A DNA stretch of 64,000 nt, taken from contig JAAEZZ010000003.1 of assembly GCA_018222605.1 (NCBI GenBank), positions 248,001 to 312,000 on the forward strand. Reading direction: 5' to 3'. The notes under the pieces were generated by a model, which saw only the letters and a program-made list of their open reading frames with translations, did no database searches and was not told the origin of the DNA. Of this stretch, positions 8,641-17,990 are shown one piece after another (positions within the stretch are counted from its first letter, which is position 1; each line of letters begins with the position of its first letter). A program made the translations under genes and the position numbers. This stretch comes from Alphaproteobacteria bacterium. GTDB lineage: Bacteria; Pseudomonadota; Alphaproteobacteria; Caulobacterales; Hyphomonadaceae.

Positions 8641-8765
8641 TACGTTTTCGCAGCGGCGGGGTGTAACGCCGCTCCGGTTCGCGCGTCTTTGTTTTCAGGT
8701 CCGCAATAGGCGGTTTTTGCTTGTGCTCGCCGAGCCAGGACGAAATTGAAGAGAAGGAGATCGCC

Positions 8766-8918
8766 ATGAACCGTGTCAAGAAAAGCGCCGTCCAAACGCC
8801 CAAAGCCAAAGTCAAACCGCCCGTCAAAAAGGGCTGTTGTTGCGCAGGCGGCTCGAAGCCGGGCCGAGGCAAGGAAAAATCGATGCCAGCGCTAAAAAGC
8901 GCTGGTGACGCAGCCTGA
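8766..8918 (+). CDS. Small basic protein with CCC motif
   Basis: A 50-residue protein, MNRVKKSAVQTPKAKV..., very rich in Lys and Pro, with a central GCCCAGG cysteine cluster. The ATG is preceded by AAGGAG at 8-base spacing, so translation is well supported despite its size. It sits between the ECF sigma gene and the DUF3141 gene on the same strand. I do not recognise the family; the three adjacent cysteines suggest metal or redox chemistry, which is speculation. Confidence 0.6.
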   Translation: MNRVKKSAVQTPKAKVKPPVKKGCCCAGGSKPGRGKEKSMPALKSAGDAA

Positions 8919-8962
8919 CCCTTTCGTTCTCAATCGCCCCCTTACCGCGAAAGCCTCAAGCC

Positions 8963-10783
8963 ATGCCAGATGATCAACGTATGACAGCTAAAAAACCCCG
9001 CAAAGCCAAACGCTCTGATCCCAAAAAGAAAGCGTCCAAGAGCGCCCGCCGGGCGCAATCAAGGCCGGAGTCCGCAAAGCCCATTCAAGCCTCGTCCCGG
9101 CCCAGCCTGCCAGACGCCGCTGCTTATGGGGTTGATCTCATGCAGAGACAAACTCTGTTCTTTGACGCGTTGCGCCAGCGCGCCAACACAATGCTCGCCC
9201 ATGAGCGAGACGGCATGCCACCTGTCTTGAAGTTCAAGTATGAGCTCGTGGCGGACGCAGCGACATTTGAACCTGCGTGCAATTATCAACTTCTAAAAAT
9301 ACTCGAGATTGGCGATATCTGCCTCGACGATTGTCTTGATCCAGACAAACCACCCGTGATCATTATCGATCCCCGCGCGGGTCATGGCCCCGGCATTGGC
9401 GGATTCAAAGACGATTCTGAAGTCGGCATCGCTCTACATGAAGGCTACCCCGTATACTTCGTCGTGTTCACGCCTGACCCTGTTTCCGGTCAAACGCTAG
9501 CCGATGTGTTGGCGGGCCTGCGCCAGTTTGTAGAACTCGTGGCCGAGCGACATGATGGCGAGGCGCCAGTGCTCTATGGCAATTGCCAAGGCGGATGGGC
9601 GGCGGCACTTCTGGCGGCTGATTGCGAAGGCCTTGCCGGACCGATTGTGATGAACGGGTCACCGCTCTCCTATTGGGCCGGTGAACCCGGTGCCAATCCG
9701 ATGCGGCTTGCGGCAGGATTCCTCGGAGGGGCCTGGATCAATCACTTCTTGTCTGATCTCGGAAATGGCCGGTTCGATGGCGCCTGGCTGGTCCAGAATT
9801 TCGAAACCCTCAAACCTGAAGGGGCAATCTTCCGGAAATATGCCGATCTGTTTGAAAACGTCGATACAGCCGCCGACAGGTTCCTGGATTTCGAGCGTTG
9901 GTGGGGCGGCTTCTACCGCCTGAGCCGCGAAGAGATTCTTGCGATTGTCGAAAACCTCTTTATCGGCAACCGGCTTGAAAAAGGTCTGGTGAAACTCGGG
10001 GCCCATTGTGAGATTGATTTAAAACAGATCCGCAATCCTCTCGTCATCTTCGCCTCACATGGCGACAATATCACCCCGCCACATCAGGCACTTGGTTGGA
10101 TCCCAGCGGTTTATGAGACGACCGAGGCACTCATCGCAGCCGATCAACGCATTGTCTATCTGATCAATCAACATGCCGGGCATCTCGGCATCTTTGTATC
10201 TGCGAGTGTCGCGCGCCTCGAACATCGCGCGATGCTGGAAAACCTTTCCGATATCGAAGCGCTGGAGCCTGGGCTCTATGAAATGAGGATCGATAATCCG
10301 ACCGGCGATCCTGATTGCGACCACGACCAGTACATTGTGCGGTTTGAACCCCGCCGGGTTGAGGACCTGGTATTCGAAACCCAGCCTGAGGCATTTGAGC
10401 GTGTCGGGCGTCTGTCGGCGCAATTGGAGACGGCTTATTCGAACTTCGCCAGCCCGTGGGTGCGCGCCTGGTCTAATCCGGTCACAGCAGAGCTTATGAA
10501 ATGGTCTCATCCGATGCGGGTGACACGCTACATGTTCTCAGAACGGTTCAATCCAGCTATGGCGATGACCGCCGCGTTTGCACCCATGGTTCGCGCCAAT
10601 CGAAAGGCTGTCAATGAGGACAATCGCTTTCGCACAGCTGAAAAGATGGGCGTCGACTGGATCGAGACCGGCCTGACCCGCATGCGCGAGTCTCGCGATG
10701 CCGCATCCGAACTGGCCTTCAGCTGGCTCTATGACTGGCCCGTATTGCCTGAACCTATAAAGGACGAGGCGGCAAAGAAATGA
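8963..10783 (+). CDS. DUF3141 protein, PhaC-like alpha/beta hydrolase
   Basis: Large (606 residues) alpha/beta-hydrolase-fold protein of the DUF3141 family, related to poly(3-hydroxyalkanoate) synthases. The basic N-terminal tail (residues 1-45, Lys/Arg rich) is poorly structured. The nucleophile elbow GNCQGGWAA near residue 206 has Cys in place of Ser, as in PhaC. A later FASHGDNITPP segment near 367 and HAGHLGIF near 403 fit the acid and histidine parts of a catalytic triad. It overlaps acetate kinase by 4 bases, so it heads an acetyl-phosphate/acetyl-CoA operon. The actual reaction is unknown. Confidence 0.85.
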   Translation: MPDDQRMTAKKPRKAKRSDPKKKASKSARRAQSRPESAKPIQASSRPSLPDAAAYGVDLMQRQTLFFDALRQRANTMLAHERDGMPPVLKFKYELVADAATFEPACNYQLLKILEIGDICLDDCLDPDKPPVIIIDPRAGHGPGIGGFKDDSEVGIALHEGYPVYFVVFTPDPVSGQTLADVLAGLRQFVELVAERHDGEAPVLYGNCQGGWAAALLAADCEGLAGPIVMNGSPLSYWAGEPGANPMRLAAGFLGGAWINHFLSDLGNGRFDGAWLVQNFETLKPEGAIFRKYADLFENVDTAADRFLDFERWWGGFYRLSREEILAIVENLFIGNRLEKGLVKLGAHCEIDLKQIRNPLVIFASHGDNITPPHQALGWIPAVYETTEALIAADQRIVYLINQHAGHLGIFVSASVARLEHRAMLENLSDIEALEPGLYEMRIDNPTGDPDCDHDQYIVRFEPRRVEDLVFETQPEAFERVGRLSAQLETAYSNFASPWVRAWSNPVTAELMKWSHPMRVTRYMFSERFNPAMAMTAAFAPMVRANRKAVNEDNRFRTAEKMGVDWIETGLTRMRESRDAASELAFSWLYDWPVLPEPIKDEAAKK

Positions 10784-12015
10784 GCGCCCTCGACACCCCC
10801 CAGCGCGAAAGTCATCGCGTCCTCACCGTCAATAGCGGGTCTTCAAGCCTGAAAATCGCGCTCTTCCGGGTCGGAAACGACGTGGTCAAGACAATGTCGG
10901 GCGCCGTCACCGGCATTGGCGCATCAGAGGCGAGAATGTCAGCTGAGACCGCTTATGGCGACACACTTTGGGACGAACGCACCTGCTGCATCAACCACCC
11001 CGTTGCGCTGGAAACCTTCTTTCATGAGATGGCCGCTCATGTCGATCTCGGCGGAATTTCTGCTGTCGGACACCGGGTTGTGCATGGCGGCCCGCATTAT
11101 ACCAGCGCCCAGCGCCTGACGCCCAAGGTTGAGGCCGATCTCCGCAAACTGATCCCATTGGCGCCGCTGCACATGCCTGCCAATCTTGACGGTATTGTCG
11201 CCGCGCGCCTGCGTTTACCGAATGCGTTACACTATGCCTGCTTCGATACGAGCTTTCATTCAGACATGCCGATCGCGGCTCAGCGCACGGGATTGCCGCC
11301 CGAGATGGAAGACCCATTCATCCGTCGTTTCGGCTTTCACGGTCTCTCTTATGCATTCATCGTCGACGATCTCGCCGCGCGCGCTGGTCAGGCGGTGTCC
11401 CGGCAGCGCCTGCTCGTTGCCCATCTCGGTGCCGGCGCAAGTATGGCCGCCATCGAGAATCGCCAAACCATAGACACGAGCATGGGGTTCTCGGCGCTTG
11501 CCGGACTGCCCATGGCGACCCGTAGCGGTGACGTCGATCCCGGATTGCTGTTACACCTCATCATCGAGAAAGGCTGGGCGCCATCTGTCTTGCGCGACCA
11601 ATTGTATCTTGGGGCGGGTTTGCTGGGGCTTTCAGGTCTAAGCGGCGATGTGAAAACTCTGCTCAAATCACAAGCCCCAAATGCAAGCGAAGCACTTGCG
11701 CAGTTTGCCTATCAAGCGCGCAAGCAAGCCGGCGCCCTGATTGCCGCCATGGGCGGCGTTGACCGGATCATATTTACCGGCGGGGTTGGCGAACACGCCC
11801 CATCGATCCGGGCCGCGATATGCCAGCCGCTTAGCGATCTCTACAAAATCAAATTTGACGCGGCCGCAAATGATCGCGGCGAAGCGTGCATTTCAAAGCC
11901 GGACAGCGGCGTGATTGTCGAAACGGTTCACACGGACGAAGCCATGATGATTGCCCGTCATGGGCGCGAAATGTTTGAAGCCGCGCCAGCGCAGATGAAG
12001 CGGCGAGCCTCATGA
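10780..12015 (+). CDS. ackA: Acetate/propionate kinase
   Basis: Cytoplasmic kinase interconverting acetyl phosphate plus ADP and acetate plus ATP. At 411 residues it is close to the usual AckA length. Visible signatures are the N-terminal NSGSSSLK phosphate-binding motif, VGHRVVHGG near residue 90, DTSFHSDMP, the second family motif FGFHGLSYAF, HLGAGAS, MGFSALAGLPMATRSGDVDPG and the C-terminal FTGGVGEHAPSIR. ATGA overlaps with the genes on both sides indicate translational coupling. With the downstream transacylase it makes a complete acetyl-CoA to acetate path. Confidence 0.96.
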   Translation: MSALDTPQRESHRVLTVNSGSSSLKIALFRVGNDVVKTMSGAVTGIGASEARMSAETAYGDTLWDERTCCINHPVALETFFHEMAAHVDLGGISAVGHRVVHGGPHYTSAQRLTPKVEADLRKLIPLAPLHMPANLDGIVAARLRLPNALHYACFDTSFHSDMPIAAQRTGLPPEMEDPFIRRFGFHGLSYAFIVDDLAARAGQAVSRQRLLVAHLGAGASMAAIENRQTIDTSMGFSALAGLPMATRSGDVDPGLLLHLIIEKGWAPSVLRDQLYLGAGLLGLSGLSGDVKTLLKSQAPNASEALAQFAYQARKQAGALIAAMGGVDRIIFTGGVGEHAPSIRAAICQPLSDLYKIKFDAAANDRGEACISKPDSGVIVETVHTDEAMMIARHGREMFEAAPAQMKRRAS

Positions 12016-13076
12016 CGGGTTTTCGAGACTTCGTCGCTCTGCAAACCGCTGCCGACGCCGGCCCGCCGGTCAAGGTCGCCATTGTCTGTGCGGCGCAACG
12101 TGAGGTTTTAATCGCCGCCGATACGGCGTTCAAGCGCGGCTGGATCCATCCCATTCTCATCGGCGATCCGGATGCCATAAAGGCCGAAGCCGAGGCGGCA
12201 AATCTCACATTCCATCCCGATCAAGTCTTGCCGGCCTGGAGTGAGACAGAGGCGGCCCAGCGCGCCGCCAGCTTGCTTCGATCAGGCAGCACGCACGCCG
12301 CAATGAAGGGCCTTATCCATACTGACATCTTGTTGAAAGCATTGCTCAATGCCAGCGCTGGCCTACGTCAGCCGGGCACGCGGGTCAGCCATGTCTTTCT
12401 GGCCGATATTCCAGCCTATCCGAAACTGCTTGCGATTAGCGACGCGGCGGTCAATATCGCCCCGGATCTCAGCGCGAAAGCCGCTATCCTGCAGCACGCG
12501 ATCGATCTTATGGCGTCTATTGGCGTCGATCTGCCGAAAGCCGCCATTCTGTCTGCGGTTGAGACCGTCAACCCGCTGATCAGCTCCAGCCTCGATGCCG
12601 CGGCGCTCTCGGTCATGTCACATCGCGGTCAGGTTCGCGGCGCGCTGGTTGACGGACCTCTTGCCTTCGACAATGCTATTTCGCTTAAAGCCGCAGAGGT
12701 CAAAGGCATTGCCTCGCCTGTGGCTGGGGATGCCGACATCCTGCTCGTGCCAGATCTCGTTTCTGGCAATATTCTGGCTAAGAGTCTGGAATACATGGCT
12801 GACGCCACGCTGGCCGGTCTCGTCCTCGGGCTGAACGCCCCCATCGTCTTGCCATCGCGCGCCGATCCGGTGGACGCACGGCTCGCAGGTCTGGCGCTGG
12901 CGCGCCTTAGCCTGGCCGCCAAGGCGCGCGAATCCGCGCCGCAAGACAAAGCGCCTGTGTGGCCGGTACATGCAACGCGCAGCTCTCCAATGCCAGAAGT
13001 CGATTGCTGCCCGCCCAGCGATCCCACGCCAACCTCCCCCACATCACTCAATGGAGGCGCTCATGCCGAGCCCTGA
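12012..13076 (+). CDS. pta: Phosphate acetyl/butyryltransferase
   Basis: Enzyme converting acetyl-CoA and phosphate to acetyl phosphate and CoA. The 354-residue protein is the catalytic PTA_PTB domain alone, beginning VKVAIVCAAQREVLIAADTA and continuing through AAMKGLIHTDILLKALL, RVSHVFLADIPAYPK, and DILLVPDLVSGNILAKSL. It lacks the N-terminal MaoC-like domain of the bifunctional hydratase/transacetylase relatives and the N-terminal regulatory domains of E. coli Pta. The C-terminal 35 residues are low complexity. Start overlaps ackA by 4 bases and its end overlaps the thiolase start by 14 bases. Confidence 0.93.
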   Translation: MTGFRDFVALQTAADAGPPVKVAIVCAAQREVLIAADTAFKRGWIHPILIGDPDAIKAEAEAANLTFHPDQVLPAWSETEAAQRAASLLRSGSTHAAMKGLIHTDILLKALLNASAGLRQPGTRVSHVFLADIPAYPKLLAISDAAVNIAPDLSAKAAILQHAIDLMASIGVDLPKAAILSAVETVNPLISSSLDAAALSVMSHRGQVRGALVDGPLAFDNAISLKAAEVKGIASPVAGDADILLVPDLVSGNILAKSLEYMADATLAGLVLGLNAPIVLPSRADPVDARLAGLALARLSLAAKARESAPQDKAPVWPVHATRSSPMPEVDCCPPSDPTPTSPTSLNGGAHAEP

Positions 13077-14253
13077 TCCTGTTATCTGCGCGCCCGTGCG
13101 CACCGCCATCGGCGCCTTTGGCGGCAGCCTGAAAAATGTCCCGGCGTCCGATCTTGGCGCGATCGCGATCAAGGCCGCTCTGGAACGGGCAGGACTTGCA
13201 CCGGATCGGGTCGATGCCGTTATTATGGGCCAGGTTCTGCAAGCCGGCACCGGAATGAACCCGGCGCGTCAGGCAGCGATAGGTGCGGGTCTTCCTGTCA
13301 ACGTCCCCGCGATGACGGTCAACCGGGTCTGCGGATCCGGCGCACAAGCGATCATAACCGCCGCGCAAGACGTCATGCTTAGCCACGCGGCGTGCGCCGT
13401 CGCCGGCGGCATGGAGAATATGGACCAAGCCCCGTTTCTGCTTGGCAAAGCGCGCTATGGCTATCGCCTTGGCGACGGAGCGCTGATTGACAGCCTCCTG
13501 AATGACGGGCTGAACGATGCCTTTTCCGGCGAGCATTCCGGCTGGCATACCGAAGACTTAGCCGAACAGAACCAAATCAGCCGCGCTGCGCAGGATGCCT
13601 GGGCGCTGCGTTCGCAAAGCCGGTTCTCGAGAGCGCAGAGCGAAGGCCTTTTCGACGCCGAGATTGTGCCCGTGGAGATGAAAACCCGTAAAGGGATTTC
13701 GGCATTCGATCGGGACGAGCACAATCGCCCGGATACGACGCTAGACACGCTTGCGCATCTGAAGCCGGCCTTCCGAGAGGCGGGGACGATCACCGCCGGA
13801 AATGCTCCCGGATTGAATGCGGGCGCTGCTGCAATGATTGTTGCTGACCGGGCCTGGGCAGAGACAAACCAGTTGCAGCCTGCTGTCCGGATTGCCGGCA
13901 TGGGCGTCGGCGCCGTCGACCCCGGACTGTTCGGCCTTGGTCCTGTGCCTGCTGTGAAACAGGCATTGGAGCGGGCCGCCTGGCCGCTTGCATCTGTGGA
14001 ACGGGTCGAAATTAACGAGGCTTTTGCGGCCATTGCCGTCGCTTTGGTCGGCGAGTTGGGATTCTCCGAGGACATCGTGAATGTCGAGGGCGGCGCCATT
14101 GCACATGGCCATCCAATCGGCGCAACGGGCGCTGTTCTGACCGTACGGCTGATCCATGGCATGCAACGAGACAATCTTAAGCGCGGCATCGTCACCCTCT
14201 GCATTGGCGGCGGACAGGGCGTCGCGCTCGCGCTCGAACGTATCCCATCCTGA
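13063..14253 (+). CDS. Acetyl-CoA C-acetyltransferase (thiolase)
   Basis: Thiolase condensing two acetyl-CoA to acetoacetyl-CoA or running the reverse cleavage. The 396-residue protein has the active-site Cys in NRVCGSGAQA near residue 90, the NEAFAA motif near 320, GGAIAHGHPIGATG near 350 with the catalytic His, and the C-terminal CIGGGQG with the second Cys. ATG 13063 is chosen because GGAGG precedes it by 7 bases. Next to a PhaC-like DUF3141 protein and Pta-AckA it suggests exchange between hydroxyalkanoate or fatty-acid carbon and acetyl phosphate. Confidence 0.95.
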   Translation: MPSPDPVICAPVRTAIGAFGGSLKNVPASDLGAIAIKAALERAGLAPDRVDAVIMGQVLQAGTGMNPARQAAIGAGLPVNVPAMTVNRVCGSGAQAIITAAQDVMLSHAACAVAGGMENMDQAPFLLGKARYGYRLGDGALIDSLLNDGLNDAFSGEHSGWHTEDLAEQNQISRAAQDAWALRSQSRFSRAQSEGLFDAEIVPVEMKTRKGISAFDRDEHNRPDTTLDTLAHLKPAFREAGTITAGNAPGLNAGAAAMIVADRAWAETNQLQPAVRIAGMGVGAVDPGLFGLGPVPAVKQALERAAWPLASVERVEINEAFAAIAVALVGELGFSEDIVNVEGGAIAHGHPIGATGAVLTVRLIHGMQRDNLKRGIVTLCIGGGQGVALALERIPS

Positions 14254-14300
14254 CCCGGCGCATCTCCCCCCAACTGCCCCGACGCCGGTTAACAGGGAAC

Positions 14301-14334
14301 GCCGTCTCTCACGATTGCCTCCGTGAGGGACGGC
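14301..14334. terminator. Stem-loop after thiolase gene, overlapping the next promoter motif
   Basis: GCCGTCTCTCAC and GTGAGGGACGGC pair over 12 positions with one G-U, loop 10 bases. There is no clear T-run after it. The right arm contains the TGAGGGA of the following promoter motif, so it may be a terminator, an operator, or both. Confidence 0.5.
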
Positions 14335-14349
14335 GGCTTTGGCTGCGTA
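14324..14349 (+). promoter_or_regulatory. ECF-type promoter motif for the fabI-copB operon
   Basis: TGAGGGA, 15 bases, CGTA, then TTAT. It is a best-form match and lies only 21 bases before the GTG start, so the transcript leader would be very short but still include the ribosome site at 14359. Confidence 0.62.
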
Positions 14350-14370
14350 TTATTCTGCAAGGAGCTGGAT

Positions 14371-15159
14371 GTGAGCACACCCGATTGTGATCTTCGCGGA
14401 AAAACCGCACTGATTGTCGGCATTGCGAATAGTGATAGTCTGGCCTGGGCGGCGGCCACGTCCCTTCGCGGTGCAGGCGCGCGCCTGGCGATCACCTATT
14501 TGAACGAGAAGGCTCGCCCGCATGTTGAACCTTTAGCGAGAAAGGCAGATGCAGATCTCATTCTCGAATGCGATGTCACCAAACCTGGATCGCTGGACGC
14601 TGTCTTCGACGCGGTCGCAGCAAAATGGGATCGGCTTGATCTTGTCTTTCACGGGATTGCAAGTGCGCCAAAATCTGATCTTCAGGGGCGTTTGACAGAC
14701 TGTTCGGCCGACGGTTTCGCAGCCGCCATGACGGTGTCTTGCTATTCGCTCCTTCATATGGCGCGGCGGGCTGAACCATTAATGCGACGCGGCGGCTCTC
14801 TGATCACGCTCAGTTTCTATGGCTCAGAAAAAGTCGTTGATCACTATAATGTCATGGGCCCGGTCAAAGCTGCGCTTGAAAGCGCTGTACGCTACCTTGC
14901 CCATGAGCTCGGACCCGCCGGCATCCGCGTCAATGCCATTTCCGCCGGACCCGTTGCGACAAGAGCCGCGTCTGGCCTCACCCATTTCGAAGAATTGCTA
15001 AACGAGGCCGCAGCCAAATCACCGCTGCGACGAACAATCGATGCCAGCGAAGTCGGAAAAGCGGCTTTGTTTTTGGCCAGCGATCTGTCCAGCGGCGTGA
15101 CCGGTGAAATCGTTCATGTCGATGCCGGGTTCCATATCGATGGCATGATTTTTCATTGA
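14371..15159 (+). CDS. fabI: FabI-like enoyl-ACP reductase (SDR family)
   Basis: Short-chain dehydrogenase of the FabI class, which reduces enoyl-ACP with NAD(P)H in fatty-acid synthesis. The 262-residue protein starts with the FabI-style nucleotide-binding segment GKTALIVGIANSDSLAWAAA and has the catalytic YNVMGPVK (Tyr and Lys separated by six) near residue 155 and INPISAGP-like NAISAGPVATRAA near 185. GTG 14371 is preferred because AAGGAG lies 6 bases upstream; the ATG at 14369 is followed at once by a stop frame. Probably an accessory copy; a housekeeping FabI would be elsewhere. First gene of a run reaching 18670. Confidence 0.88.
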   Translation: MSTPDCDLRGKTALIVGIANSDSLAWAAATSLRGAGARLAITYLNEKARPHVEPLARKADADLILECDVTKPGSLDAVFDAVAAKWDRLDLVFHGIASAPKSDLQGRLTDCSADGFAAAMTVSCYSLLHMARRAEPLMRRGGSLITLSFYGSEKVVDHYNVMGPVKAALESAVRYLAHELGPAGIRVNAISAGPVATRAASGLTHFEELLNEAAAKSPLRRTIDASEVGKAALFLASDLSSGVTGEIVHVDAGFHIDGMIFH

Positions 15160-15170
15160 GAAGAGAAACG

Positions 15171-15380
15171 ATGATGACCGTAGAAGACCCTGTTTGCCGC
15201 AACACGATCCCCCTCGAAAACGCTCACGCGTCAGAGGAATATGGTGGATGGGCCTATTTCTTTTGCTCTAACCGTTGCCACACAGCTTTCAAACTAAATC
15301 CCGAACGCTATGCAGACGCGCGCATTCCCGCCGCCTTCAGCGCGCCGAGCGACGCCTCTCACCCATCCCGCAAAGCATGA
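15171..15380 (+). CDS. YHS-domain metal-binding protein
   Basis: Small cytoplasmic protein of 69 residues with the YHS/TRASH-type metal site: DPVCRN at the N-terminus and YFFCSNRCHTAFKLNPERY following. Such domains bind soft or transition metals and are often fused to, or placed beside, copper P-type ATPases, which is the case here (CopB starts 25 bases after its stop). Two consecutive ATG codons (15171, 15174) could serve as start. It may act as a metallochaperone for the ATPase; this is inference from position. Confidence 0.8.
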   Translation: MMTVEDPVCRNTIPLENAHASEEYGGWAYFFCSNRCHTAFKLNPERYADARIPAAFSAPSDASHPSRKA

Positions 15381-15404
15381 CTTAGCAGACAAAGACCCTC
15401 CACC

Positions 15405-17453
15405 ATGGATCACTCCACCCACGCCCCCCCCTCTCGCCACGCGCCTCATGCCGGTCACGGACAGAAAAAAACGGACCCGCATGGCGGCCACGACCATGAA
15501 GGCATGATTGCCGATTATCGCCGGCGGTTTTGGGTTGTGCTGGTGGCCACGATCCCCATCCTCGCTTTGGCGCCGATGATCCAAGGCTGGCTTGGCCTCG
15601 AAGATGCCTTGCGGTTTCCGGGTGACCGTTATGTGCTGGCAGGGCTTTCAAGTCTTGTTTTCTTCTATGGCGGTTGGCCGTTCCTGAAAGGGTTTTTGCA
15701 AGAGATCACCGCCCGCGACATCGGTATGATGACGCTGATTTCGGTCGCGATTACGGCTGCTTACGCCTATTCCATCGGCATGGTCGCAATCGGCAGTGAT
15801 GAGACCTTTTTTTGGGAGCTCGCAACCCTGATTGCGGTGATGTTGCTCGGGCACTGGATCGAGATGAAATCGGTGCTTGGCGCTGGGCGCGCCTTGGAAA
15901 AACTTGCAAGCCTGATGCCGGATGAAGCCCACCTGGTGGCGGATGACGGCAGCGTAATCGATGTGTCCGTTTCGACGCTGAAAGGCGGCGAACATCTTCT
16001 GATCAAGCCAGGCGAGAAAGTCCCAGCTGACGGGATCATTGTCAGGGGCGAGTCGTCTCTCAATGAATCCATGCTCACCGGCGAGTCCAAGCCGATTTTC
16101 AAGACCGTGGAGACCGAAGTGATCGGCGGATCAATCAATGGCGAAGGTTCGCTAACAATCCGGGTCGACAAGACCGGTGATGAGACTTTCCTGTCGAGCG
16201 TCATCAAGCTGGTTAAGGAAGCCCAAGCCAGCAAATCCAAAACCCAGGATCTCGCCAACACGGCGGCCAAGTGGCTGACTTTTATCGCACTTGGCGGAGG
16301 CCTATCGACCGTCTTGTTCTGGACCCTGTTCACCGATCAGGGATTTGGGTTTGCTATGGCGCGCGCCGTTACCGTGATGGTCATCGCCTGCCCGCACGCG
16401 CTTGGTTTGGCTGTGCCGCTTGTGGTTGCGCGCTCGACCGCGATCGCGGCCACCAATGGATTGCTCATTCGGGATCGGACGGCATTCGAAGAAGCGCGCA
16501 ACATCAATGCCATCATTTTCGACAAAACCGGCACGCTGACCAAGGGCGAGTTTGGGATCACCGATACGCTTGTTTTTGATACGACATTCACTGAGAGCGA
16601 TATCGTCGCCTACGCGGCGTCTATTGAAGCTCATTCTGAACACCCAATCGCCCAGGGGATCGTTCGCGATGCGCCGCAGGCATGGGGTGTCGACAAGTTT
16701 AAGGCGATCCCTGGCAAAGGTGCAGAAGGCCTCGTTAAGGACCGCGACGTGAAAGTCGTCAGCCCCGGCTATTTGCGCGACCAGGGTCTTGAAATGGATG
16801 ATCCCCGGTTCGAAACTCTGAGCGCGCAGGGCAAGACAGTCGTTTTCGTGCTCATTGATGACAAGTTGGTTGGCGCAATCGCGCTGGCCGATATCATTCG
16901 TGAGGAATCGGCGAAAGCCATCCTGATGCTTCAGGCCATGGGCATTCAGTGCATCATGCTGACCGGCGACAATCAACAGGTGGCAGAATGGGTCGGTCAG
17001 GAAATCGGCCTCGACGAAGTGATTGCCGAAGTCCTGCCAGAAGAAAAAGCCGCTAAAGTCCGTGAAGTTCAGTCCCGCGGTCTGATCGTGGCGATGACCG
17101 GCGATGGCGTGAACGATGCGCCGGCGCTGGCTCAAGCGAATGTCGGGATCGCAATCGGTGCAGGCACGGATGTCGCGATCGAAACCGCCGACATTATTCT
17201 TGTTCGGTCCAGCCCGTCTGATGTCGTGGCGATCATCGAGTTGGCTCGCGCGACTTACAATAAAATGATGCAAAACCTCGCTTGGGCGACCGGCTATAAC
17301 ACGTTCGCCATTCCAGCGGCGGCGGGGGTGTTTTTCCCCTGGGGCGTCATTCTCACACCCGCGCTTGGCGCCGTGTTCATGTCGGCGAGCACCGTGATCT
17401 GCGCAATCAATGCGCAACTCCTTAAACTGTCTCGATCGCGGGTGTCGGCATGA
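15405..17453 (+). CDS. copB: CopB-type heavy-metal P-type ATPase
   Basis: Inner-membrane P1B ATPase of 682 residues exporting copper or silver. The N-terminus is a His-rich tail ([26 protein letters not shown]) rather than a CxxC domain. The metal-gate motif is CPH ([13 protein letters not shown]) as in the CopB subgroup, rather than [14 protein letters not shown] is the phosphorylation site, HSEHPIAQ the HP nucleotide-binding motif, LTGDN and [13 protein letters not shown] the hinge. It is coupled to the next gene by an ATGA overlap. Known CopB enzymes are described for Cu or Ag; direction of transport is from family knowledge. Confidence 0.95.
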   Translation: MDHSTHAPPSRHAPHAGHGQKKTDPHGGHDHEGMIADYRRRFWVVLVATIPILALAPMIQGWLGLEDALRFPGDRYVLAGLSSLVFFYGGWPFLKGFLQEITARDIGMMTLISVAITAAYAYSIGMVAIGSDETFFWELATLIAVMLLGHWIEMKSVLGAGRALEKLASLMPDEAHLVADDGSVIDVSVSTLKGGEHLLIKPGEKVPADGIIVRGESSLNESMLTGESKPIFKTVETEVIGGSINGEGSLTIRVDKTGDETFLSSVIKLVKEAQASKSKTQDLANTAAKWLTFIALGGGLSTVLFWTLFTDQGFGFAMARAVTVMVIACPHALGLAVPLVVARSTAIAATNGLLIRDRTAFEEARNINAIIFDKTGTLTKGEFGITDTLVFDTTFTESDIVAYAASIEAHSEHPIAQGIVRDAPQAWGVDKFKAIPGKGAEGLVKDRDVKVVSPGYLRDQGLEMDDPRFETLSAQGKTVVFVLIDDKLVGAIALADIIREESAKAILMLQAMGIQCIMLTGDNQQVAEWVGQEIGLDEVIAEVLPEEKAAKVREVQSRGLIVAMTGDGVNDAPALAQANVGIAIGAGTDVAIETADIILVRSSPSDVVAIIELARATYNKMMQNLAWATGYNTFAIPAAAGVFFPWGVILTPALGAVFMSASTVICAINAQLLKLSRSRVSA

Positions 17454-17680
17454 CAGTGCGAGGTGTTGTTCCGGGTTTCGGGTTTTTGACGCTCTGCTTG
17501 AGGGCGCTCAGCATCGGAGCGCTCCTGCTCCTGGTCCTGGATCATGCCGGGCATTTGAGCTGGCAAGATTGGCTGTTGATCGTTTTTATTTTTGCGGCGC
17601 AGCTCATCGGGTTGAGGCCTTCAGGCCGGAGCCGCGTATCAAACCCATCATGTTCATCCCGCGGATCCCGTCCGTTCTGA
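17450..17680 (+). CDS. Small membrane protein coupled to CopB
   Basis: A 76-residue protein with two predicted membrane helices (FLTLCLRALSIGALLLLVL and WLLIVFIFAAQLIGL) and a basic Ser-rich tail. Its start overlaps the copB stop (ATGA), which supports translation. No family recognised. It lies in a copper-export operon and may be an accessory membrane subunit; that is positional inference only. Confidence 0.5.
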   Translation: MTVRGVVPGFGFLTLCLRALSIGALLLLVLDHAGHLSWQDWLLIVFIFAAQLIGLRPSGRSRVSNPSCSSRGSRPF

Positions 17681-17702
17681 CCCTGCTATAGGAGTATTCG
17701 CT

Positions 17703-17990
17703 ATGCACAACCATTCTGATCATGATGACCATCGGCCAAAAGGTGGACGCTTCTGGATGCCGCTCTTGGTGTTCGCCGGCGCGATCGGCTTCCTGTTACT
17801 CTTTGAACACCGCGCTCATATCCCCGGTGATGCGGTCTTCCTGGTCAGCTTCTTACTCCTTTGCGGTGTGATGCATCTATTCATGCACAGCTCGATGGGC
17901 GGACATGGAGGTCATGGGGGGCATGGCAATCACGAAGGCCAGAGCCCGTCCCAACTGGATGAGGATGATGACTGGAGGACACGGCGATGA
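17703..17990 (+). CDS. DUF2933 membrane protein
   Basis: A 95-residue protein matching the DUF2933 pattern: a His/Asp-rich N-terminus (HNHSDHDDHRPKGG), two helices (FWMPLLVFAGAIGFLLLF and DAVFLVSFLLLCGVMHLFMH) and a His/Gly-rich C-terminus (HGGHGGHGNHEGQ). These proteins accompany copper P-type ATPases and the methyltransferase found next. The His clusters on both ends could bind metal. Ribosome site AGGAG is 9 bases upstream, and its end overlaps the next start by 4 bases. Confidence 0.82.
   Translation: MHNHSDHDDHRPKGGRFWMPLLVFAGAIGFLLLFEHRAHIPGDAVFLVSFLLLCGVMHLFMHSSMGGHGGHGGHGNHEGQSPSQLDEDDDWRTRR

Noticed and set aside
15157..15182. ECF-type motif before copB (TGAGAAG-N15-CGTA)
   Set aside because: It lacks the GGG core and straddles the YHS gene start; probably chance.
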